Assembly: GCA_021232515.1 (NCBI GenBank)
Contig: JAJPOQ010000041.1
Location: 1 to 64,000 of the forward strand
Length of the DNA stretch: 64,000 bases
Source of the DNA: Lentisphaeraceae bacterium
GTDB taxonomy: Bacteria > Verrucomicrobiota > Lentisphaeria > Lentisphaerales > Lentisphaeraceae
Direction: 5' to 3'
Below the pieces are notes generated by a model. That model searched no databases. It saw only the letters and a list, made by a program, of their open reading frames with translations, and was not told the DNA's origin. The stretch's first letter is position 1, and each line of letters begins with the position of its first letter. Positions 8,515 to 16,086 of this stretch are shown piece after piece. The translations under genes were made by a program, and so were the position numbers.

Positions 8515-9113
8515 TAATTCAGTTCCTGGTTGAGCTTAAGTATTTCTTTTTGAAGAGTGTTGAGTACGCGTTTTTTATAGACGTAGACAGAACTTTCAGA
8601 AATACCTGTTTCGTGAGCAACAGTGACGGTGTCTTCTCCAGAGGAAAGCCTTTGAAAAACATCGAGGACTTTTTCGGTAAAGCGAGGCTTTATGTTCTCC
8701 CAAGCTTTTTCTGAGATGAACTTTTCCCACTCATTGTTGATGTTATTCTCTATATCTGGAGAGGCAAGTGTGTCGAGAGACTCTTTAAGTCTTTGACTTT
8801 CTTCTTCATTGACGCTAATAAATGTCTTCTGACGCTTCTTTATAAAGTGACCACATTCTCTTCTCGTTACCGTACTAATCCAGGCACGAAAAGAACCTTT
8901 TTCAGGCTGGTAATTAAACTTTGGTAGAGACTTCCAAGAGATAAGCATGATGTTTTGGTGAAGGTCATCTCGATCGTGAGAGTTCATGTGGAGAGCTCTT
9001 AAAATTCTCATGATATATGGGCCATAAGTTTCCTGAAACTCCACCCAAGAGGCTTCGTCGTAACGATCGCGTAGTTTCTCTAGCAGTGTTTGTCTGGTTC
9101 TTGGTGTAGTCAT
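8514..9113 (-). CDS. ECF-type RNA polymerase sigma factor
   Basis: This 199-aa sigma factor has region 2 at the N-terminus (TRQTLLEKLRDRYDEASWVEFQ is spread over residues about 5-26, then DRDDLHQNIMLISWKSLPKF and FRAWISTVTRRE) and region 4 at the C-terminus (helix-turn-helix around TVTVAHETGISESSVYVYKKRV). It belongs to the PVC-type ECF factors usually encoded beside Ser/Thr kinases or cytochrome clusters. No anti-sigma factor is adjacent; the next gene is a membrane kinase overlapping by one base, suggesting control by phosphorylation. Similar in length and layout to the factor at 26573-27190. Confidence 0.88.
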   Translation of the reverse strand: MTTPRTRQTLLEKLRDRYDEASWVEFQETYGPYIMRILRALHMNSHDRDDLHQNIMLISWKSLPKFNYQPEKGSFRAWISTVTRRECGHFIKKRQKTFISVNEEESQRLKESLDTLASPDIENNINNEWEKFISEKAWENIKPRFTEKVLDVFQRLSSGEDTVTVAHETGISESSVYVYKKRVLNTLQKEILKLNQELN

Positions 9114-9199
9114 AATAAGAGAATTTTAACGTCGACAGGCGAAATATGCAATGGAATAAGCAGAAACCTTGCAGAATTGTTTGAGTTATTTTGCTTTAG

Positions 9200-9541
9200 C
9201 TAGAAGGAAATGTCGTAAATACCATCAGAATTAAGCGAGATTGGAATAACTTCACTTACGGCATTCATATTTAAAGGGCCGTATATGTGAGGATAAAGAG
9301 AACCTGCAGCAGTTTCCCACTTAACTTCAGGAGAGACAGCATTTTGTTCTACGATTATAACAAGAGGCTTAACAGTTTCTTTATAGTACTTGTTGGCGAC
9401 ACGATTTAGCTGGTCTTTTGAGGAGGCGTGAATGAAGCCTTCAAGTTTAAGTGATTCCCTAAATAGAAAACCTAGTTCTTTTGCTTCATCGTATTCTTTG
9501 TTAGATGAAAGCAGATAGATAAATTTGTCTGAAGAACTCAT
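9200..9541 (-). CDS. DUF952 family protein
   Basis: This 113-aa cytoplasmic protein matches the DUF952 pattern: FIYLLSS at the N-terminus, GFIHASSKDQL near 35-45, and VKWETA...LYPHIYGPLN near 75-95. DUF952 is a small ADP-ribosyltransferase-like fold of unknown function. It lies 55 bp downstream of the LarA-like gene with an intervening hairpin, so it may be the last gene of that transcript or have its own. The family assignment is good and the role unknown. Confidence 0.82.
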   Translation of the reverse strand: MSSSDKFIYLLSSNKEYDEAKELGFLFRESLKLEGFIHASSKDQLNRVANKYYKETVKPLVIIVEQNAVSPEVKWETAAGSLYPHIYGPLNMNAVSEVIPISLNSDGIYDISF

Positions 9542-9566
9542 TTATTATTCCTAAGTAATAATTATC

Positions 9567-9586
9567 TCCCAGACCGAAGCCTGGGA
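9567..9586 (-). terminator. hairpin between the LarA-like and DUF952 genes
   Basis: TCCCAG (9567-9572) pairs with CTGGGA (9581-9586), and flanking TTAT/ATAA can extend the stem. No uridine tract follows on the minus strand, so it may be a partial terminator or an mRNA-stability element. Confidence 0.4.
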
Positions 9587-9596
9587 ATAACTCAAT

Positions 9597-10871
9597 TTAG
9601 CCTAAGTCAGCTTGCCAAAGACCGAGAGCAGGGTTGCTAATGTAGAAGATCTCTTCACCATCAATAGTATTCCAGCCATCTTTCATTTCTTTGTAGTTGT
9701 ACTTTTTGATTGCATCGGCATACGACATGTACTTGTAGCCAACACTTTCTATTTCTTCTTGAGTTACATCTTTACCAGGGCAGTAAGTGATGTTGAAACG
9801 AGCGTCGCTTGTACCATGGATGAGGTGGGCTGCAGCGGAAAGATTGTTGGCGAGTTCTTCATTTTCTTCAACATCTTTCAGTGTTTGGTCAGTACCAAGG
9901 TAGCCATACTTACGAATGAGTCGGTCGATTTCAGGGTCTTCGCCAAATGTATGAAGGTCTGGAGCAAGGACGATCAGTTCGCCGCCATTTGCCATAGCTT
10001 TTCTAGTACGATAGATAGACTTGTTGCCTAACCATGTTGAGTTAAACTCTTCAGGGTCTAGGTAAACAACGCATTTTTGAATAGGCTTACTAACATTATC
10101 AAGATTGACTGCACGACTCAATTCACAAGCTTCAGCAAATGTTTCGTCGTCATCACCAAAGTAAACACCGCGCATAACGAGGTCTTCGTCTTCTTTGCCG
10201 ATGACTGTTAAGATGAACTGAGTGTTAGTTTTAGGTCGGACATACTTATCGAAACCTTCGTTTAAAACTGCGCGAACTGGGCTGTTTGTTTCGCCCATGA
10301 TTCTTTCCATGCCGTAAACAGCACCTAGGTAGTGAGATTTATTTATAGTATCTCCACCGCCGATACCGATCATGACATTTTTAGTATAGTTTGCCATGCC
10401 GATTACTTCATGTGGAACTATTTGACCAATTGATAAGACAAGGTCGTAGTTTCCTTCGATAAGTTCTTTATTAACTGCGACTTGCATAGTAAAGTCGAGT
10501 TTTCCTTCTGAGAGTTCTTTTATGCGGCTAGCTGGTATTTCGCCAAGTTCGATAAGTGCATTTCGCCAGTCATGTGGCATGTAAGCTTCCATAGGAATGC
10601 TGGTGCCGAACATCATGTGACATTGTTCTTCAGTCATAGGGAAGTGAGTTCCCAAAGCAGGCATGATGTTTATGGTACAAGTATCTTTAAGTTTGTTATA
10701 GATATAGGCAGTTATTTCTCCAGCACGAGAATTTAAACGAGTATGGTCTGGAGGAAGGAGTAAAAGTCTATCAAGTTTGCCTTCGTGTGAAGCAAGAAAG
10801 TTGTCGATGTGTGCTTCCAGATCAGCGCTGGATATGATGCGCTCTTTCGCGCCGTCTGTGATTTTTTTCAT
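9597..10871 (-). CDS. LarA-family nickel-pincer epimerase, probably acting on a sugar acid (mannonate/gluconate)
   Basis: This 424-aa protein is related to lactate racemase LarA (DUF2088). It retains D-x-T-R (residues 42-45), GTHFPMT with H76, and a triad H154, K164 and H180. The 10- and 16-residue spacings equal those of His174, Lys184 and His200 in Lactobacillus LarA, where the Lys carries the nickel-pincer nucleotide and a His binds nickel. So the cofactor is probably used. LarA relatives invert the alpha-hydroxy carbon of various hydroxy acids. Beside a uronate isomerase, a mannonate oxidoreductase and gluconokinase, the fitting reaction is D-mannonate to D-gluconate (C2 inversion); this is inference. 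No Shine-Dalgarno is evident before the ATG, and upstream lies a degenerate repeat tract plus a terminator, so it may be transcribed separately from the kinase gene. LarB/C/E cofactor genes are not in the window. Confidence 0.82.
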   Translation of the reverse strand: MKKITDGAKERIISSADLEAHIDNFLASHEGKLDRLLLLPPDHTRLNSRAGEITAYIYNKLKDTCTINIMPALGTHFPMTEEQCHMMFGTSIPMEAYMPHDWRNALIELGEIPASRIKELSEGKLDFTMQVAVNKELIEGNYDLVLSIGQIVPHEVIGMANYTKNVMIGIGGGDTINKSHYLGAVYGMERIMGETNSPVRAVLNEGFDKYVRPKTNTQFILTVIGKEDEDLVMRGVYFGDDDETFAEACELSRAVNLDNVSKPIQKCVVYLDPEEFNSTWLGNKSIYRTRKAMANGGELIVLAPDLHTFGEDPEIDRLIRKYGYLGTDQTLKDVEENEELANNLSAAAHLIHGTSDARFNITYCPGKDVTQEEIESVGYKYMSYADAIKKYNYKEMKDGWNTIDGEEIFYISNPALGLWQADLG

Positions 10872-10884
10872 TGTTTGGTCTGGA

Positions 10885-10998
10885 GGTGTTAGTAGTTAGG
10901 TGTTAGGGATTAGGGATTAGTAATCAGTGGTTAGGTGTTAGGGACTAGTAATCAGTAGTTAGTGATCAGTAGTTAGTGAGAAGGGACCAGTAATCAGA
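10885..10998. repeat. degenerate short-repeat tract (TTAGTAATCAG-like)
   Basis: About 114 bp are built almost entirely of variants of TTAGG, TTAGTAATCAG, TTAGTGATCAG and GTTAGGTG in one orientation. It occupies the 5' region of the LarA-like gene. It encodes no protein and does not form a regular array. Confidence 0.7.
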
Positions 10999-11030
10999 CC
11001 AATATTTAGAAAGACTAATTATTGGTTTTA

Positions 11031-11068
11031 GAAAAAGTAGGAGCCTCACATATAGGGTATGAGACTCC
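11031..11068 (-). terminator. rho-independent terminator of the PfkB kinase gene
   Basis: On the minus strand GGAG-x-CTCA pairs with TGAG-x-CTCC around an 11-nt loop (arms 11040-11048 and 11060-11068), followed shortly by a run of T (complement of AAAAA near 11032-11036). It lies 14 nt past the kinase stop and separates it from the LarA-like gene. Confidence 0.65.
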
Positions 11069-11081
11069 CCCTCAGATAAAA

Positions 11082-12155
11082 TTATCTCTTAACGCGAGCG
11101 TTACCTTTCCATACACTCCAGATCTGATCTTCGTCAGCAGGCTGAGCGTAGTCAGTGAAAAGTGTTGCAGTGAATGCACCGCTTGCCCAACCAAATTGAG
11201 CCCACTTCTCAGATTCCCAACCTTTAAGTACGCCATAAAGCATACCGCCAACGAAACCGTCTCCACCACCAATACGGTCGTAAACGCCGATATCGCGAGG
11301 TTTGATAACGTGCCAGTTAGAACCTTCGTGGACGATTGCGCCCCATTTGTGAAGGTTTGCACTTTCAACTTCACGAAGAGTCGTTGCAAATGCAGATGCG
11401 TTAGGGTAAGCAGCTTTGATACGCTCAATCATTTCTTTGAAACTGTCGATTTTGCTGTCGATACCTTGACCGCCAGCTTCAGGGCCTTCGATTCCAAGAC
11501 AAAGCTGGAAGTCTTCTTCGTTACCGATAAGTATGTCAGAAAGACTTGCGATTTCTTTGAAGCTGTTGTGTAGTTCTTCTTCACGACCAGTCCAGAAAGA
11601 AGCTCTGTGGTTTAGGTCGAAAGAAACAAGTGTACCGTTAGCTTTTGCTTTGCGAGCGATGTCTAAACAGAACTGTGTAGTTTCTTGAGAAAGTGCAGCG
11701 ATAAGACCAGAAAGGTGAACGATCTGAGCGCCTTCTTTACCGAAGATTCTATCTAGATCGAAATCTTTTACATTTAGAGCTCTACCAACTTCGCCAGCAC
11801 GGTCATTTTGAACGCGAGGACCACGTGAACCCCAACCAGAGTCAGCCATGTTGATTTGGTGGCGGTAACCCCAAGGATTGTCTTGTTCGAACTCAGGACC
11901 TTCAAAAGTCATGCCACGAGCACGTAGGTCACCTTTGATGATGTGAGAAATAGGGCTGTCTTTAACAAAGGCAGTTAAAACTTTTACGTCTAAGCCAAGG
12001 AAAGAAGATACGCTACCAACGTTCGACTCTGCACTTGTAGCTTGAATTTTGAATGTGTCACTAGTGTGAAACGGCTGATTGTTAGCAGGCGTTAGACGAA
12101 TTCCCATACTAGTAGGGATGATCATTGCGTATTTGCAATTTTGTTTCAGTTCCAT
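11082..12155 (-). CDS. kdgK: PfkB/ribokinase-family sugar kinase, probable 2-keto-3-deoxygluconate kinase
   Basis: This 357-aa kinase has the PfkB C-terminal signature as DRIGGGDGFVGGMLYG (about residues 300-315, with the catalytic base Asp in GGGD) and FDLNHRASFW in the middle. ATP-dependent phosphorylation of 2-keto-3-deoxygluconate fits the operon (uronate isomerase, mannonate oxidoreductase), but no KDG-forming dehydratase or aldolase is nearby. A related sugar or sugar-acid substrate therefore cannot be excluded. The start is supported by AGGATAT upstream. It is separated from gluconokinase by about 130 bp and ends at a terminator. Confidence 0.75.
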   Translation of the reverse strand: MELKQNCKYAMIIPTSMGIRLTPANNQPFHTSDTFKIQATSAESNVGSVSSFLGLDVKVLTAFVKDSPISHIIKGDLRARGMTFEGPEFEQDNPWGYRHQINMADSGWGSRGPRVQNDRAGEVGRALNVKDFDLDRIFGKEGAQIVHLSGLIAALSQETTQFCLDIARKAKANGTLVSFDLNHRASFWTGREEELHNSFKEIASLSDILIGNEEDFQLCLGIEGPEAGGQGIDSKIDSFKEMIERIKAAYPNASAFATTLREVESANLHKWGAIVHEGSNWHVIKPRDIGVYDRIGGGDGFVGGMLYGVLKGWESEKWAQFGWASGAFTATLFTDYAQPADEDQIWSVWKGNARVKR

Positions 12156-12287
12156 AACATATATCCTAATACTGACTTTCTTAATTTAAAAATAGTTAGC
12201 TTTCGCTTAAACTTTTGATTCAATTTTTAGGTGAACAACACACATACCTGTTGAGAATCATCCACCTATTTTAAAGTTCCTTCGTAT

Positions 12288-12785
12288 TTATGCGAGTTTG
12301 TCTGAGTCGGAAAGTTGCGAAAGTATTTCTTCCACTACTTCTTCAGGGCTTTGATCGATGCAAACATGCAATGCATCGATAGGTTCCTGAAGAGTTTCCA
12401 ACTGATCGTCAAGTAACGAAGATGGCATGAAATGGTCTCGGCCTTGCATGCGACTTAGCAAGATCTCACGACTTCCATAGAGATAAACAAACTTCACATT
12501 ATTTCTTTCGCGAAGTAAATTTCTATGAATACGTCTTAGAGAAGAACATGCTAAAACTGCGCCGCCTTGAGTATTCCATATTTTAATTTCTTTATTGAGT
12601 GTTGTTAACCAAGGTATTCTATGATCCATACAATCAAGAGCTTGACCAGACTTCATTCTTTCGATGTTTTCATCAGGATGAAAATCATCGGCATCATGAA
12701 ATGGTAAGCCTAAAGCCTTAGCTAAGTTTTTGCCGGCGGTGCTTTTTCCACAGCCGCTAACACCCATTACGATATACACATACAT
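12288..12785 (-). CDS. gntK: gluconokinase
   Basis: This 165-aa small P-loop kinase has the Walker A GVSGCGKST (residues 8-16), HDADDFHP (nucleotide/sugar-binding segment of GntK) and a C-terminal GRDHFMPSSLLDDQLETLQ motif typical of thermoresistant/GntK-type gluconokinases. It phosphorylates D-gluconate to 6-phosphogluconate. The reading frame extends 29 codons further upstream, but the chosen ATG follows a GGAG site and lies just past the stop of the SDR gene, so the longer form is unlikely. Its presence in a uronate operon implies that gluconate is an intermediate there. Confidence 0.9.
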   Translation of the reverse strand: MYVYIVMGVSGCGKSTAGKNLAKALGLPFHDADDFHPDENIERMKSGQALDCMDHRIPWLTTLNKEIKIWNTQGGAVLACSSLRRIHRNLLRERNNVKFVYLYGSREILLSRMQGRDHFMPSSLLDDQLETLQEPIDALHVCIDQSPEEVVEEILSQLSDSDKLA

Positions 12786-12792
12786 ACTAGGT

Positions 12793-13623
12793 TTAAACTC
12801 CGGAGAACGCTGAGAAGCCTCCATCAACTGGGAGTATAACTCCAGTGACGAATCTTGAGGCAGGACCAGCAAGGAATTTTATAGCGCCCTTGAGATCTTC
12901 TGGCTCACCGAACTCTCCCATTGGAGTGTTATTGATGATCTTCTGCCCTCTCGCAGTTGGAGTTTCTCCGTCTTCTTGATAAAGGAGGAACTTGTTTTGT
13001 CCAGTTACGAAGAAACCCGGAGCTAGAGCATTTACGCGGATGTTTCTTGTAGCTAGATGAACAGACAACCACTGAGTTAGGCTATCTACAGAAGCTTTTG
13101 CAGATGAGTAAGCCCCAACTTTCGTTAGTGGACGATCTGCAGACATAGATGAGATGTTGATGATGTTACCAGCACCAGAGTCAATCATGTCTTTACCGAA
13201 GATCTGACAAGGTAAAAGTGTGCCTTTGAAGTTTAGATCAAAAACAAAGCCAAATGCGTCAAGAGACATACCAAAGAAGCTGTCTTCAAGTGGCGTTTCA
13301 GGAAGCATCTGTTCAGCTTTACTTGTCGCGTCTGGGTGGTTACCACCAGCGCCGTTGACGAGTATGTCAACTTTACCCCAAGTTTCATTGATAGATGCTT
13401 TGGCTTTAAGTAAGTCTTCAGAGCTCAAAACATCTGCGGCAACAACCAAAGTTTCAGTTAAACCTTTTTTGGCTAATGCATTTTTAAGATCGACTAGTTT
13501 ACTTTCTGTTCGACCGAGAAGTGCAACTTTTGCTCCATCTTCAAGAAGTGCTTCAACCATGGCTGAGCACAAGATGCCGGCGGCACCGGTAACTACGCAA
13601 ACTTTATCTTTAATACTGGACAT
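12793..13623 (-). CDS. SDR-family D-mannonate oxidoreductase (fructuronate reductase)
   Basis: This 276-aa short-chain dehydrogenase has an N-terminal nucleotide-binding TGAAGILC motif, NGAGGNHPDATS (about residue 90, distinctive for the SDR-type mannonate oxidoreductases of Bacillus-like uronate clusters), catalytic S and YSSAK (about residues 160-176) and a C-terminal ILPVDGGFSAFSGV. It would reduce D-fructuronate to D-mannonate with NAD(P)H after uronate isomerase. It lies between uxaC and gntK in the same direction. Confidence 0.85.
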   Translation of the reverse strand: MSSIKDKVCVVTGAAGILCSAMVEALLEDGAKVALLGRTESKLVDLKNALAKKGLTETLVVAADVLSSEDLLKAKASINETWGKVDILVNGAGGNHPDATSKAEQMLPETPLEDSFFGMSLDAFGFVFDLNFKGTLLPCQIFGKDMIDSGAGNIINISSMSADRPLTKVGAYSSAKASVDSLTQWLSVHLATRNIRVNALAPGFFVTGQNKFLLYQEDGETPTARGQKIINNTPMGEFGEPEDLKGAIKFLAGPASRFVTGVILPVDGGFSAFSGV

Positions 13624-13714
13624 ATAATTTCCTCGATGTTTTTAAATTTCTATACAAGTCTTAGAACACCCTGATAATCGCTTATCCGACATCTAGACTT
13701 TTTTTGTGACACGC

Positions 13715-15124
13715 TTAGTCGTAAAAGCCAAAGAACTTTTTGGCATTGTTATAACAGATGTCTTCGATGATCCCACCAACCATTTCCATATCGTAAGGGA
13801 TTTCGCCATTTTCCATATCCTTACCAAAAAGGTTACAAAGGATACGGCGGAAGTATTCATGCCTTGGAAATGACAAGAATGAACGAGAGTCGGTAAGCAT
13901 ACCGACAAAGCGACTGATCAAACCAAGATTTGAAAGAGCAGTCATTTGTTTTTCCATACCATCTTTCTGGTCCAAGAACCACCAGCCTGAACCAAATTGA
14001 ACTTTTCCAGCAGTTGAACCGTCAGAGAAGTTACCGCACATAGTAGCTAGAGTTTCGTTGTCAGATGGATTGATGTTATAAAGTATAGTTTTTGGAAGCT
14101 CAGCAGTTATGTCGAGCATATTTAAAAATCTTGAAAGTGGCTCAGCGATAAGACGGTCACCTATAGAGTCAAAACCTGCATCTGGACCGAGTTTGTTGAA
14201 CATTCTCGTTGAGTTGTTGCGAATGGGTCCCATGTGAAGTTGCATAGTCCAACCTTTAGCGGCATTCATACGACCAAACCTAACCATGAGAGCAGTTCTC
14301 AGTTTAAGTTTCTCGCATTCTAGAATTTCTTTACCACTGCGGATTTTATCAAAAGCAACGTTCAATTCTTCTTGAGTAGAAGACTCGCCATATGGCTCAG
14401 GAAGACCGTGGTCAGACAAACGACAGCCAACTTCGTGGAAGAAGTCATGACGTTTTTGAACTGCAGAGATAAGTTCATCAAAACTATTAATGTCTTGCTC
14501 GGCAGTCGCAGCAAGTCTGTCGACGTACTCGTTCCAAAGCTTTGAATCATCAAGCGCTAGAGTCTTGTCTGGTCTAAATGTCGGAAGAACTTTTAAGTCG
14601 ATGCCTTCTTTTTTAATCGCTATGTGATGCTCAAGGTTATCTGCTGGATCATCTGTCGTACAGACAACTTCAACTTTCATTTTTGCGAGAAGACCACGAG
14701 CAGAGAAGCCTGGTTGAGCCAGCATCTCGTTACATTTCTCATAGATTGCATCAGCAGTTTTTGGGCTTAGGACGTCCGTTATGCCGAAGTATCTCTGAAG
14801 TTCTAGATGTTGCCAATGAAACAAAGGGTTTCTTAGAGTGTGTGGCATAGTGGCTGCCCATGCATCCCACTTTTCTTTGTCTGAAGCGTCGCCTGTGATT
14901 AATCGTTCATCGATACCGTTGATGCGCATAGCGCGCCATTTATAGTGGTCTCCACCTAAAGCGACTTCTGTTATAGTCTTGTAGACCTTGTCGTTTGCGA
15001 TGTCTTCAGGCGGTAAATGATTGTGATAATCGATGATTGGTTGTGGAGCTGCATACTTGTGGTAGAGCTCAGAAGCTGTCTCGTTTTCTAAAACGAAATC
15101 TTTGCACATAAATTCTTTTTTCAT
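13715..15124 (-). CDS. uxaC: uronate isomerase UxaC
   Basis: This 469-aa amidohydrolase-superfamily protein has the metal-binding YHNHLPPEDIA motif near residue 34 and a full-length glucuronate isomerase fold (LGGDHYKWRAMR, WHWQHLELQRYFG-type segment, TMQLHMGPIRNNS, GSGWWFLDQKDGM, MLTDSRSFLSFPRHEYFRR in pieces). It converts D-glucuronate to D-fructuronate and galacturonate to tagaturonate. It is the first gene of the leftward hexuronate operon. Its ribosome binding AGG overlaps one of the TTGCCTA heptamers (TAGGCAA on this strand). Confidence 0.95.
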   Translation of the reverse strand: MKKEFMCKDFVLENETASELYHKYAAPQPIIDYHNHLPPEDIANDKVYKTITEVALGGDHYKWRAMRINGIDERLITGDASDKEKWDAWAATMPHTLRNPLFHWQHLELQRYFGITDVLSPKTADAIYEKCNEMLAQPGFSARGLLAKMKVEVVCTTDDPADNLEHHIAIKKEGIDLKVLPTFRPDKTLALDDSKLWNEYVDRLAATAEQDINSFDELISAVQKRHDFFHEVGCRLSDHGLPEPYGESSTQEELNVAFDKIRSGKEILECEKLKLRTALMVRFGRMNAAKGWTMQLHMGPIRNNSTRMFNKLGPDAGFDSIGDRLIAEPLSRFLNMLDITAELPKTILYNINPSDNETLATMCGNFSDGSTAGKVQFGSGWWFLDQKDGMEKQMTALSNLGLISRFVGMLTDSRSFLSFPRHEYFRRILCNLFGKDMENGEIPYDMEMVGGIIEDICYNNAKKFFGFYD

Positions 15125-15125
15125 A

Positions 15126-15313
15126 TTGCCTAATTGCCTATATTTATTAATTTGCCTGATTTACTAGTCAAAAAATCTTATGATTAATAGATAATACTAG
15201 TTTTTGCTCTTGACAAGTGCATATAGTTAAGTTTATTGTTTCTCAATATTTGCCTGTTTGTGTGTATCTTTACTAGGCATATTTTTTTGTAGTCAATTTG
15301 TTTTATTTGCCTA
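15126..15313. promoter_or_regulatory. divergent regulatory region with six TTGCCTA-like heptamers
   Basis: Copies of TTGCCT(A/G) start at 15126, 15134, 15152, 15250 and 15307, with one inverted copy (TAGGCA) at 15274-15279. They lie between uxaC (leftward) and the DUF1080 operon (rightward). A TTGACA (15210-15215) followed 17 nt later by TTATTG could be a rightward promoter, and TTGACT on the minus strand near 15172 a leftward -35. The factor is unknown; the GntR protein at 22836 is a candidate. Confidence 0.45.
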
Positions 15314-15421
15314 CTGAAAGATAAAGTGTGAAATATTTGAAAATGTCATGAGTTATTTTTAGATACTATGAATATATTTTATTGCATGAAACAAAATAGT
15401 AAATTCAGGAGTTCCCTTATA

Positions 15422-16075
15422 ATGCGTAGATTTTTCTTTTTAGCATCCTTGTTAGTTTTCTTTTCAGCAGCCGCTGAAGAAGGCTTTGTAAATCTGTTCA
15501 ATGGTAAAGACCTAACAGGTTGGGAAAATCCATATGAATGGGGCGAGGTCTCTGTAGTAGGGGATGAAGTCCACATGAACACAAAGAAGAAAAAGTTTTT
15601 TCTCTGTACCGAAAAGAAATATAAAGACTTTATTTTTGAAGTAGAAATAAAAATGCCAGAAGGGAAATCTAACTCAGGTGTTCTTTTCAGATGTATGAAA
15701 AAGAAGAATAAGGCTTGGGGTTATCAAGCAGAGTGTGATCCTTCAAGTCGTAAGTGGAGTGGTGGTTTATACGATGAAGGTCGCCGTAAATGGATGCACC
15801 CTGACAGAGACTTCAAAGTTGGTACAGATGAATTTTTTACAAAGAACCTTAGTCCAGAATGGACCGAAGAAAAGAAAAACGCTTTCAAACGTCACGATTG
15901 GAACAAGTACAGAATCGAGTGCAAAGGTTCTGAAATAAAGATTTCTATAAACGGTGTTCTCACTACACACATATTCGACAGCAAAGACGCAGATGGTTAT
16001 ATCGGTCTTCAGCACCACGGTGAGAAAGGTAAGCTTTACAAATTCAAAAATGCAAAAATAAAAGAGTTGAAATAG
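15422..16075 (+). CDS. secreted DUF1080 (3-keto-disaccharide hydrolase-like) protein
   Basis: This 217-aa protein has a signal peptide (MRRFFFLASLLVFFSAAAEE) and a concanavalin-like DUF1080 domain: LFNGKDLTGW near residue 25, SNSGVLFRC, WGYQAECDPSSRKWSGGLY and IGLQHHGEKGKLYKFKNAKI at the end. DUF1080 proteins have been characterised as enzymes acting on 3-keto glycosides. A start at the internal ATG is preferred because AGGAG (15407-15411) precedes it and a good leader follows; the frame is open 18 codons upstream. It is the first gene of a seven-gene operon with a second DUF1080 protein. Confidence 0.85.
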   Translation: MRRFFFLASLLVFFSAAAEEGFVNLFNGKDLTGWENPYEWGEVSVVGDEVHMNTKKKKFFLCTEKKYKDFIFEVEIKMPEGKSNSGVLFRCMKKKNKAWGYQAECDPSSRKWSGGLYDEGRRKWMHPDRDFKVGTDEFFTKNLSPEWTEEKKNAFKRHDWNKYRIECKGSEIKISINGVLTTHIFDSKDADGYIGLQHHGEKGKLYKFKNAKIKELK

Positions 16076-16086
16076 GAATCATTTAA

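Noticed and set aside
12786-12872. 29-codon N-terminal extension of gluconokinase
   Set aside because: Overlaps the SDR gene and the GGAG site supports the inner ATG at 12785.
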